Shown here: positions 1 through 7,922 of the stretch, piece by piece
How positions within the stretch are numbered: the stretch's first letter is position 1
How the letters are laid out: each line of letters begins with the position of its first letter
DNA from: Pedobacter sp. SYSU D00535
GTDB lineage: Bacteria > Bacteroidota > Bacteroidia > Sphingobacteriales > Sphingobacteriaceae
Length of the DNA stretch: 64,000 nucleotides
Assembly (NCBI RefSeq): GCF_017355855.1
Contig: NZ_JAFEWD010000010.1
Coordinates: forward strand, 124,001 to 188,000
Direction of reading: 5' to 3'
The notes under the pieces: model-generated
The model's input: the letters and a program-made list of their open reading frames with translations, nothing else
The model's database searches: none
Told to the model about the DNA's origin: nothing
Position numbers and translations under genes: made by a program

Positions 1-2177
1 GCTTTCGCGAAGTCCTCGTCTGAGGGATCCAAATCAATCGTTATGTAATCCGGATACTCAGGGTTTATAGATGTAGATGACCAGGGATTTAAGTCAATAG
101 CGCCAAGGTTGATTGCATATAAAAGAGTGGCGGTGTTATTGCAAATGAGGTAGTCAATTGTACTTCTTTTCCCTCTTTTTTTATGCTTTCGTTCAGTACA
201 AAAGATTTCTGCAAACTCAGGTTGCCGGCCTTCCATGTCCTTAATGTACACCCCGGGGGCAGTTGGAGCGATATGCTTCAGGTACAAAGAAAGAGGTCGG
301 TTTCTTAGATACGGCAAAATATAAGTCGATATCGATGCATAGTAGCTCAAAAGATCTGCCTTGCGGACACCCTCGTCTTTCCATAGAACTTTAGCAAGGT
401 TGTGAACTGTGACAGGCACTCCCTCCACCGGCAGGTCATGTTGATCCTCGATCTCCATCTTATCCAGCTTTTTCCAGTTGCTGTCTTCATTCAGGTACAG
501 GTGTTCTTCCGAAGAGGTGGGTGTATTTTGAGCGGTTTCTATGTCTTTAACCGAAGTTTTGTCTGTGCTCAGCTCTTCCTGCGGAATCTCCCGTACAACC
601 GATCTTGGATCCTTATCCTGCCGAAAGCCAAGAAAAGTCGCGGGCTTTCGAATCCTTCCTGATTTCGTCCAGGTAGCAAAGGCAAAGTTGGCTACGAGCT
701 CTGGTTTTACATAATGGATAGTGGCCCCTTTGGTATCGAGGACGGGATTGATAAAAGGAGAGTGAGGCACTTCAATTGCTTTTAGCATCTTCAATATGGC
801 AGGCATATCTTTCTCTTTGTAGCCTCCTCCAGAACGACCTATCCACTCTAATCCACCGTCTTTATTATAAGCGCCAAAAAGCAAGGACCGGAACAAGCGT
901 CCTTTCTCCGACTCTGCCCAGCCTCCGATAACAAACTCCTGTCGCTTTTGCGTGGGCACCTTCAACCAGTTTTCTCCGCGCTCCCCCGGTATATACGGAC
1001 TGTGCTTTCGTTTGGCGATGATCCCTTCCCAGCCTTTTTCCAGCATCTCCTGGTAGAGCATCTCGCCATACTCATACGATTTGCTGAACCGCAAGATCTG
1101 GTTACCATTCAAAAGCGCCTCCAAAAGCGCCTTTCTTTGTATCAAAGGTAAATCCATCAGGTTGTGGCCGTCCATCCAAAGGAGGTCAAATACACAGTAG
1201 TAGATCGGGCGAGTATCCCCGTTGTACAATTGCAGCGCATCAAAATCCGGTGCGCCTTCTTCGTTGAATACCACCATTTCTCCGTCTAATATCACCTCAT
1301 GTCCTAGATCCTCCAATGCCTGCACAACAACAGGATACTTTTTTGTATAGTCTAAATTACTTCGCGACCCCAGGCGTACCCTACCATCTTTTACGTAGCT
1401 GATGATTCGATAGCCGTCCCACTTGACTTCATATAAAAACTCTGAACGATTTTCGACCTCCCGGTTCAGCGTCGCTAGCATTGGTTTAATAGCCCCCGGA
1501 AAAGTGGGTTCAGAGCTGCTGTCATTACTGATTGAACCTGTTTTCTTCTTACTCCCGGGGGGCTTTGCCTTGCTCCGGTTGCTTTGCCACGCCGGAGCAC
1601 TTATATTCTCCGCCATTTCTTCAATGCTAAGTCCCGAAACCACCGATTTGTCCTTGTCTCTAACGTCTTTGTCGGAAGCGTGCTTATCCTTTACCTTCGA
1701 TAGCAGCCAAGCGTTTTCTCCCTTTTCCCTGTTTCTGACGAGCAAGAATTCCCCTTTAAGTTTTTTGCCCTTCAGAACGATGTGCAGACTGTTTTTATAA
1801 TAGTGGGAGAGGAGCCAGTGTTCCTGCTCCTTTTTCCCTTTGATCTTTTCGGCCGGTTCATAGGTTCCCTGGTCCCAGATGATGGCGGTCCCACCCCCGT
1901 ACTGGCCTTCCGGAATGCTACCTTCGAAGTCCTTGTAATCGAAGGGATGGTCTTCGACCTCTTGTGCCAACCGATGATCGCTGGGATTTAAAGAAGGGCC
2001 TTTTGGGATCGCCCAGCTCTTCAAAATGCCTCTCAGCTCCAGACGGAAATCATAATGAAGGTGCGATGCCGCGTGCTTTTGTACCACAAATACAAGCTTG
2101 TCTGAGTCGCTTTTGCCACCAGTGGGCTCTGAACTTTTACTCAAATCACGTTTCTGCTTGTACTTGTCAAGTGCCAT
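1..2177 (-). CDS. ligD: DNA ligase D (LigD), 3' end beyond window
   Basis: An open frame runs on the minus strand from ATG at 2177 to the window edge, giving about 725 visible codons. ATP-dependent ligase of bacterial non-homologous end joining. Domain order is phosphoesterase, ligase, polymerase. The N-terminal 3'-phosphoesterase domain shows HLHYDFRLE near residue 45. The ligase domain has the nucleotidyl-lysine motif EVKWDGYR with K252. The primase-polymerase domain begins with HNLAKVLW near residue 592 and is incomplete, its DPSD-type motif lying at the very edge. Ku, the usual partner, is not seen in this window. The frame is intact and composition matches the PUL side. Identity is firm; only the C-terminus is unseen. 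Confidence 0.93.
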   Translation of the reverse strand, partial: MALDKYKQKRDLSKSSEPTGGKSDSDKLVFVVQKHAASHLHYDFRLELRGILKSWAIPKGPSLNPSDHRLAQEVEDHPFDYKDFEGSIPEGQYGGGTAIIWDQGTYEPAEKIKGKKEQEHWLLSHYYKNSLHIVLKGKKLKGEFLLVRNREKGENAWLLSKVKDKHASDKDVRDKDKSVVSGLSIEEMAENISAPAWQSNRSKAKPPGSKKKTGSISNDSSSEPTFPGAIKPMLATLNREVENRSEFLYEVKWDGYRIISYVKDGRVRLGSRSNLDYTKKYPVVVQALEDLGHEVILDGEMVVFNEEGAPDFDALQLYNGDTRPIYYCVFDLLWMDGHNLMDLPLIQRKALLEALLNGNQILRFSKSYEYGEMLYQEMLEKGWEGIIAKRKHSPYIPGERGENWLKVPTQKRQEFVIGGWAESEKGRLFRSLLFGAYNKDGGLEWIGRSGGGYKEKDMPAILKMLKAIEVPHSPFINPVLDTKGATIHYVKPELVANFAFATWTKSGRIRKPATFLGFRQDKDPRSVVREIPQEELSTDKTSVKDIETAQNTPTSSEEHLYLNEDSNWKKLDKMEIEDQHDLPVEGVPVTVHNLAKVLWKDEGVRKADLLSYYASISTYILPYLRNRPLSLYLKHIAPTAPGVYIKDMEGRQPEFAEIFCTERKHKKRGKRSTIDYLICNNTATLLYAINLGAIDLNPWSSTSINPEYPDYITIDLDPSDEDFAK

Positions 2178-2241
2178 ATTTCAATCAAAAAGCCTGCTGA
2201 GCGGGCAGCAGGCGAGTACATCCCTGTTAGGGTAAATCACA

Positions 2242-2451
2242 TTATGCCTCCAGGTTCTTCGGTTGCATATATCCAAGCTCGCACAGCGCATCGTGAATCT
2301 TTCTTACCACGCTACTGCCTGCTTTATCATGTGCTTCTTTCAATTGCTCCTTCGATATGTTCCATTTATGTGTCCAGTAACGGACTTCATAGTCTTGATG
2401 TAAGCTGATCCTGTCTGAATCAGGATTACCTCTCCAATTAGGGTTGTCCAT
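2242..2451 (-). CDS. DUF3606 domain protein
   Basis: Small 69-residue protein, almost entirely a DUF3606 domain: the pattern DRISLHQDYEVRYWTHK followed by a helix-rich EQLKEAHDKAG segment and VRKIHDAL is typical of this family. No function is established for the family. It lies just upstream of ligD on the same strand (about 65 bp between its stop and the ligD start) and could be co-transcribed with it. No signal peptide or membrane segment. The start is the first ATG of the frame and the length is normal for the family. Confidence 0.8.
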   Translation of the reverse strand: MDNPNWRGNPDSDRISLHQDYEVRYWTHKWNISKEQLKEAHDKAGSSVVRKIHDALCELGYMQPKNLEA

Positions 2452-2881
2452 AGTTCTTCTCTTTTAGCCAATAACTTCGCTAACTAAGAATAGTTTTGGT
2501 ATGACTTTGTTGAGGGGGAAACCTGCCTACCCAGAAGATCTAATAGCTGCAGTTGATCCTTTGAATTTACCCGAATACCTAAATCTAGACATCGATTTTC
2601 GAACCGACGTTCTTTTTGTAAACCTATTCTTGCCACGTCCATTTGTTAGTTTCCCCACCAGTTTTACATTCTCAGCGTACTTTCTAAACAAATAGCACCT
2701 TTTTCCCCCTCTACTTTTGACCTGACAACCGATTAAAACCGGATTCCAGATTCTCCTATAGAGACCTTTTCCTGGAATTCCAGCAGGTGTAGAATCGCAG
2801 CCTTTTATTCAGTTTAAATGCGGTTCATGTCTCATTAGACGCGAAACTAGCCACCAATTAACAACTATAAATTATAACATT
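2452..2881. other. Intergenic region upstream of the mannan locus
   Basis: About 430 bp between the divergent DUF3606 gene and the first mannanase gene. A 64-codon plus-strand frame at 2501-2695 has no family features and is probably not a gene. The region holds the candidate regulator site listed at 2710-2735 and must contain the promoter of the first GH26 gene, but no clear TAnnTTTG box was found. Confidence 0.5.
2710..2735 (+). promoter_or_regulatory. Candidate PUL regulator site (copy 1)
   Basis: The stretch beginning TCTACTTTT and ending ACCGATTA recurs, with one gap and a few mismatches, at 15078-15102 upstream of susC. Both copies sit at nearly the same distance from the start codon (172 bp here, 177-189 bp there, depending on the susC start). 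A shared far-upstream site is what a hybrid two-component regulator operator would look like, but binding is inference. Confidence 0.4.
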
Positions 2882-4339
2882 ATGAAAGTACAAAATCTTA
2901 AAAGCCTTCTCCTTGGCTTCCTCTTTTTTCAGATGCTACTCGTAGGTTGTCAAAAGGAAGAAACTTCAGATGCAGAACAATTAAACGAATCAATTTCAGC
3001 GAAGCCGGGTGGGGGGACGACAACTCCTCCGCTTTCTGGGCCGATATTAGAGGCTGAGAAAGGGACATTAGCAGGTGGAGCAGTTGCAGTGGCCGATGCT
3101 AACCGGTCTGGAGGTTTTTTTGTCGAGCAAAACTCCGGAAGTATATCCTTTCAAGTCAGTATCCCGGCTGATGGATATTACAATGTTTACCTCAATGCTG
3201 CCTCACCTCACGGAGAAAAGACCAATATTGTAGCAATTGACGGGGTTTCCTCTAATTTCACTACCCCCTTTAATACTGCTTACGTCGACTATAAAGTCGT
3301 CAATTCATTTAAACTCACTGCAGGAACCCATACAATCGCTATCAACAATTCCTGGGGGTATATCCAAGTTGATTTCTTAAGGCTAGAAGAGATTGACCCG
3401 GCGAGCCGATTCAATATAAATACCTCCCTGGTAACTGTAGGGGCGACTGCACAAGCTAATAACGTGTATCAATTCCTGCGGAATAACTACGGGAAGAAGA
3501 TCCTCTCAGGCGTAATGACTTTAAATAGTTTTGATGAGACTAATTGGTTGAAGCAAAACACAGGAAAGGAGCCAGCTATTATGGGCTTAGATTTTATGCA
3601 TGCTAACCGAGGTTATACATGGTACGATGATCGTACGAGCATTCGTGATGCTAAGACCTGGTGGGATCGGAATGGTATTCCCGTTTATGTTTGGCACTGG
3701 AGAGATCCTTCCCGTCAAACTGAAGAATTTTATGCCGATAAAACCACTTTCGATGTTTCGAAGATATTTTCTCCGGGCTCTCCTGAATATAACGCAATGA
3801 TGAGTGATATAGATCACATCTCGGGGCTCCTTAAAGAGTTACAGAGCCAAAACGTCCCAGTTATCTGGAGGCCTTTGCACGAAGCAGCAGGCGGTTGGTT
3901 TTGGTGGGGAGCTAAAGGTCCGGAGGCTTGTAAGAAGCTTTATCAGGTGATGTATGATCGGATGGTGAATTATCACGGGTTGAAGAATATGATCTGGGTT
4001 TGGACACGCGAGCCCAACGACGATGCCTGGTACCCCGGGGATAGTTATGTGGATATAGTGGGAAGGGATATTTATAAGCAGGGAGACCATACTTCCCAGT
4101 CCATTGAATTCAATAATATGAATGCACTTTACGGTGGCAAAAAAATGGTAGCTATAACAGAGTGCGGTTCAAACCCTGATCCCGATAATTTGGTAGCAGA
4201 TGCTGCCGGTTGGTCCTGGTTTATGACCTGGTACGGAGATTACACCAGACAACGCACACATAATAGTCTAACTATCTGGAGGAAAATTATGAATCACTCC
4301 TATGTTATAACATTGGATGAAATGCCTTCTTTAAAATAA
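2882..4339 (+). CDS. CBM35-GH26 beta-mannanase lipoprotein
   Basis: Predicted surface endo-beta-1,4-mannanase of 485 residues. A type II signal peptide ends in LLVGC (C23), followed by Q-K-E-E. Residues about 50-170 form a CBM35-type beta-sandwich (starts ILEAEKG, ends with an F-L-R-L-E strand), a module known to bind mannan or uronic acids. The GH26 catalytic domain follows from about residue 190, with acid/base E334 in RPLHEAAGGWFWWG and nucleophile E427 in AITECGS. Those two glutamates and the W-rich loop define the family. It opens the mannan locus with its own upstream region, where a putative operator shared with susC occurs. Likely role: first cuts in mannan at the cell surface. Mannanase activity is family-based; exact chain specificity is not readable here. 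Confidence 0.92.
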   Translation: MKVQNLKSLLLGFLFFQMLLVGCQKEETSDAEQLNESISAKPGGGTTTPPLSGPILEAEKGTLAGGAVAVADANRSGGFFVEQNSGSISFQVSIPADGYYNVYLNAASPHGEKTNIVAIDGVSSNFTTPFNTAYVDYKVVNSFKLTAGTHTIAINNSWGYIQVDFLRLEEIDPASRFNINTSLVTVGATAQANNVYQFLRNNYGKKILSGVMTLNSFDETNWLKQNTGKEPAIMGLDFMHANRGYTWYDDRTSIRDAKTWWDRNGIPVYVWHWRDPSRQTEEFYADKTTFDVSKIFSPGSPEYNAMMSDIDHISGLLKELQSQNVPVIWRPLHEAAGGWFWWGAKGPEACKKLYQVMYDRMVNYHGLKNMIWVWTREPNDDAWYPGDSYVDIVGRDIYKQGDHTSQSIEFNNMNALYGGKKMVAITECGSNPDPDNLVADAAGWSWFMTWYGDYTRQRTHNSLTIWRKIMNHSYVITLDEMPSLK

Positions 4340-4705
4340 CAGTCATCACTCAAATGGTGGTACTGAGTATAGATGACCAAAGACTTTCTGTCGGTTGTGC
4401 TCATCACAACCGACTTTTTCTCCTACTGGCGGACTCTTTTGCTTAAGGAGAAATTCCTCCTTCTTTAGAAACTTGAGGCTAATACATTTCTGTCCAATCA
4501 AATTGAGCTCAGCTTGGCCCGCTTTGCTAACAATGTAACCTGCTTCTTCAGGAGAATTTAACATTTGCGGCCCTAACTATAAATGATAGCCGCAGTCCTG
4601 GAGCATACTTTTGCGCAGGTCTAAAGGGGACAATTGAGAAAATAGTTTTTGTAAAGATGGCAAGCAAAAAGGCCTTGTTCATTAAAGAGGTCCTATTCGT
4701 ATAAA
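4340..4705. other. Intergenic gap with weak minus-strand ORF
   Basis: 366 bp between the first GH26 gene and pfkA. A minus-strand frame of 72 codons (4346-4564) shows no recognisable domain and lies against the direction of the locus; it is kept only as a possibility. No clear terminator hairpin was seen after 4339. Confidence 0.35.
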
Positions 4706-5752
4706 ATGAATTCAATTAATAACCGGAGTGAAGCTGGCAATACCTTTAAGGCTAGGACTCACCGTAACAACGAGAATATTAAGAAAATCGGGGTATTTAC
4801 CTCTGGCGGTGATGCGCCTGGAATGAACGCCTGTGTAAGGGCAGTAGTTCGGACAAGTATTTATTCAGGGATTGAAGTTGTTGGTATCAGACATGGATAT
4901 CAGGGGATGATTGATAAAAACTTCATCCACATGGACGCTCGTTCTGTCTGTCATATCATTCAGCAGGGGGGAACAATACTGAAGACTGCTCGCTGTGTAG
5001 ACTTCAAAACTAAAGAGGGGAGAGCTTTTGCTTTCAAAAATATTAAAGATGCGGGTATCGATGCATTGGTGGCAATAGGAGGGGATGGGACGTTTACAGG
5101 TGCGGAATTGTTATCTCGCGAATTTGATATCCCCATTATTGGAATACCAGGAACTATTGATAATGACCTCTTCGGTACAGACTACACCATCGGATATGAC
5201 ACAGCTACAAACACGGTGATTGAGGCCATAGATAAAATTAGAGATACGGCTGCCTCTCACGATCGATTGTTTTTTGTAGAGGTAATGGGTCGGGACTCAG
5301 GATGTATTGCCTTGCATGCGGGAATTGCCGGAGGGGCTGAAGCCATCCTACTTCCAGAGAAGGACACTGCGATTGATGAACTGATTGCAAAGCTTGAAGA
5401 AGGGGCTACCAGTAACAAAACGTCTAGTATTGTAATTATTGCTGAAGGTGAGAAGAACGGCGGAGCTTATAATATAGCGAGGAGAGTAAAAGATAAATTT
5501 GGTTTCTACGACATTAAGGTGACTATTCTAGGCCACTTACAACGCGGGGGTTCCCCAACAAGCTTCGACAGAGTACTAGCTAGTCGGCTTGGCTACGCGG
5601 CTGTTAAAGCCCTTATTGCTGGCGAAAGTCGGAAAATGGTGGGGATTCAAGCCAACAAAGTTTGTCTGACAGATATTGAGGAAGCAATCAACAATCATTC
5701 AATCAAACTTGAAGATGACTTACTAGTGATGATGGACGTATTATCCATTTAA
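4706..5752 (+). CDS. pfkA: ATP-dependent 6-phosphofructokinase
   Basis: Phosphorylates fructose 6-phosphate to fructose 1,6-bisphosphate. 348 residues; a family-typical body begins at KKIGVFTSGGDAPGMN after an N-terminal extension of about 25 polar residues. The ATP-site motif is AIGGDGT, where glycine after GGD marks the ATP-dependent rather than pyrophosphate type. PGTIDND, with the catalytic aspartates, and MGRDSG for substrate binding are present. Cytosolic. It sits inside the mannan locus, upstream of a second GH26 gene, and together with the aldolase at 29098 would carry mannose-derived fructose 6-phosphate down glycolysis. The extension may mean translation starts further in, but no better-placed ATG precedes the conserved core. 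Confidence 0.93.
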   Translation: MNSINNRSEAGNTFKARTHRNNENIKKIGVFTSGGDAPGMNACVRAVVRTSIYSGIEVVGIRHGYQGMIDKNFIHMDARSVCHIIQQGGTILKTARCVDFKTKEGRAFAFKNIKDAGIDALVAIGGDGTFTGAELLSREFDIPIIGIPGTIDNDLFGTDYTIGYDTATNTVIEAIDKIRDTAASHDRLFFVEVMGRDSGCIALHAGIAGGAEAILLPEKDTAIDELIAKLEEGATSNKTSSIVIIAEGEKNGGAYNIARRVKDKFGFYDIKVTILGHLQRGGSPTSFDRVLASRLGYAAVKALIAGESRKMVGIQANKVCLTDIEEAINNHSIKLEDDLLVMMDVLSI

Positions 5753-5792
5753 TTTCTAGTTGAATAACCAATACCTACCGACGAGCCTATAA

Positions 5793-6572
5793 ATGTTCCA
5801 AGTCGGTAGATTCAAATTTACCACGATGTTAAACGCTGTATATAATATCCCTAATTATCCCTTACATTTTCAGTATGAGGATACTCAAACATCTATTAGT
5901 TCTTTGCGACATATTCCTCCCGGAGAGATCTGGTCGTTAGAAGACATTGAAGCAGAATATGAACGGATGCTAAGGGAGGGGCAACAATGGTGCATTGTAG
6001 ATAACCTGATTGTTCACCAGAGTATAAAGCTAAAAAGTTCGGACTGGGATGATTTTTTATGGAAATATGAACAGAGCCTCGTGAATATTGCAAAAGCGGG
6101 CATTAAAACGGTTTGTTACAACTTTACACCTATATTCTACAGGTTAAGGACGCATTTTACATCAGACTTCTCAAATAGGTACTCCTATTCACTCTTTGAT
6201 TTTGTTGCGTTCAGGGCATTCGACCTGTTTATTTTAGAACGTCCCGAAGCTCGATCAACTTACACGGGATATGAGTGTCATCTAGCTAAATGCTTCTACA
6301 TGGGCTTGTCCGGCGAGCAAAAAGCAATTCTTACTGAAAATATTCTTAGCTGCGGTCAGACACAAGCCGCCATGACCCTTGAGGAACTTCACGTAGCCCT
6401 CGACGAGTTCAAATATATTTCATCAGCAGATTTAATAGCCAACTACCACTTGTTCTTACAGCATATTGGGCCGGTAGCGAAGTCGTTGGGTCTCCATTTC
6501 TATTTCAATAGTGATAACCCCTGTCAGAACTTGTTTGGCCTGCCATCTGTAGCAACAGGTGTACTGCAGTAA
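5793..6572 (+). CDS. Truncated mannonate dehydratase-like protein
   Basis: Matches the first two thirds of mannonate dehydratase (UxuA, usually about 390 residues) but stops at residue 259. Family landmarks include RHIPPGEIWSLEDIE, KLKSSDWDDFLWKYEQSL and GIKTVCYNFTP. The last conserved block, normally HPDDP-x-GLP, reads NSDNP-x-GLP, so its histidine is lost. The downstream family blocks, with the metal-binding Cys, His and Asp, are absent, and no frame after 6572 supplies them. Either a decaying gene or a non-catalytic descendant; dehydratase activity is not expected. Start could be 5793 or 5826. It lies about 40 bp after pfkA. Identification by homology pattern is fairly sure; function is unknown. 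Confidence 0.72.
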   Translation: MFQVGRFKFTTMLNAVYNIPNYPLHFQYEDTQTSISSLRHIPPGEIWSLEDIEAEYERMLREGQQWCIVDNLIVHQSIKLKSSDWDDFLWKYEQSLVNIAKAGIKTVCYNFTPIFYRLRTHFTSDFSNRYSYSLFDFVAFRAFDLFILERPEARSTYTGYECHLAKCFYMGLSGEQKAILTENILSCGQTQAAMTLEELHVALDEFKYISSADLIANYHLFLQHIGPVAKSLGLHFYFNSDNPCQNLFGLPSVATGVLQ

Positions 6573-6793
6573 GACTCTATCTAGCAACCCACTTCTTCGT
6601 TTAAGAAGTTTAGAGGTTGTTCTTAATATTTATAATATTTCCTTCTCTGATCGGCTTCGGGAAGGCTCTCTTAACATTTGGATCATTAGTATTAAACGAT
6701 TTCGCTGTTCCCTTGCTCTATTTTCGTTCAGAAAAATAAGCGAGACTAGGTTTGACTTTAACAGTGAGGGCGGGATGTTTAAGAATTAACACT

Positions 6794-7921
6794 ATGAAAT
6801 TAAAATACACACTTTTAATTATGGTATTGGCTATTTGGTCAGTACTAAATGCACAGCCTCGTCTTTCAGATCCTGGGGCTACAAAGGAAACAGTTGCGCT
6901 GTTCTCGAACTTATTCAAAATCCGGCAAAAGGGTTACCTGCTAGGGCATCAGGATGCCCTGGCTTACGGAGTAAACTGGAAATACCAAAAGGGCAAATCA
7001 GATATAAAAGATGTTGTGGGTGATTACCCCAGCTTGTACGGGTGGGAACTGGGACATCTTGAGATCGGCGCAGATTTGAATCTTGACAGCGTACCTTTCG
7101 ACAAAATGAAGAGCTTCATTAAAAAGGGATACTCACGAGGAGGTGTCATCACACTCAGCTGGCATGGAAATAACCCACTAACGGGTAAGTCAGCCTGGGA
7201 CGCTGCTCCAGGATCAGTTGCCTCGATCCTCCCCGGAGGAACAAAACATGAAGTATTCTTACAGCAATTAGATAGAGTGGCAGTTTTCTTGTCTGATCTA
7301 AAGGGAAAAAAAGGGGAATCCATACCGATCCTCTTCAGGCCTTTCCATGAGCTGACGGGGCACTGGTTTTGGTGGGGAGCAAAAACCTGCACTGCGGAGG
7401 AATACATACGCCTGTTTCGATTTACGGTTAACTATTTAAGACAGGATAAGCAACTGCACAATCTGATCATCGTATATAATACGGGTACAGAATTTGGGAC
7501 CAAAACGGAGTTTCTAGAACGCTACCCGGGAGATGAGTTTGTTGACGTCTTATCATTTGACACTTATCAGCACAGCAGCCAGGCGGTAGACACGGCGTTT
7601 GTCACTAAATTAAAGCACTCGTTGTCTGTAATTGACGATGTTGCGAGGGAAAGAAATAAACTTGCAGCAGTTGGAGAGATCGGATTTAATAAAATACCCT
7701 ATTCCGACTGGTTTACGCAAGTACTTCAGCCCGCTCTTCGGGATCATAAGATGGCCTACGTGCTGCTTTGGAGGAATGCAGGTTATAAACATCAGGACGG
7801 GACTACGGAATTTTACGCGCCTTATAAAGGTCATGCTTCCGCCAACAACTTTCTCAGGTACTATAATGCTCCCGAGACTATTTTTCAGAAAGAAGCCAGG
7901 ACCCTGAAACTCTATAAGTAG
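6794..7921 (+). CDS. GH26 beta-mannanase, secreted
   Basis: 375 residues from ATG 6794, which gives a clean type I signal peptide (MKLKYTLL...SVLNAQ); the upstream in-frame codon at 6752 would add 14 residues and spoil it. The GH26 domain fills the protein, with acid/base E186 in RPFHELTGHWFWWG and nucleophile E295 in AVGEIGF. No lipobox, so it is probably periplasmic, unlike the two lipoprotein paralogues at 2882 and 22548. It may cut imported manno-oligosaccharides to mannobiose. The GH97 gene follows after one base, so the two are surely co-transcribed. Endo- versus mannobiohydrolase mode cannot be told from the sequence. Confidence 0.9.
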   Translation: MKLKYTLLIMVLAIWSVLNAQPRLSDPGATKETVALFSNLFKIRQKGYLLGHQDALAYGVNWKYQKGKSDIKDVVGDYPSLYGWELGHLEIGADLNLDSVPFDKMKSFIKKGYSRGGVITLSWHGNNPLTGKSAWDAAPGSVASILPGGTKHEVFLQQLDRVAVFLSDLKGKKGESIPILFRPFHELTGHWFWWGAKTCTAEEYIRLFRFTVNYLRQDKQLHNLIIVYNTGTEFGTKTEFLERYPGDEFVDVLSFDTYQHSSQAVDTAFVTKLKHSLSVIDDVARERNKLAAVGEIGFNKIPYSDWFTQVLQPALRDHKMAYVLLWRNAGYKHQDGTTEFYAPYKGHASANNFLRYYNAPETIFQKEARTLKLYK

Positions 7922-7922
7922 T

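Noticed and set aside
1423-2200. Plus-strand ORFs opposite ligD
   Set aside because: Shadows; the minus strand carries the clear LigD reading frame.
2501-2695. 64-codon ORF upstream of the first mannanase gene
   Set aside because: No homology features, uneven composition, and it overlaps the region expected to hold promoter and operator.
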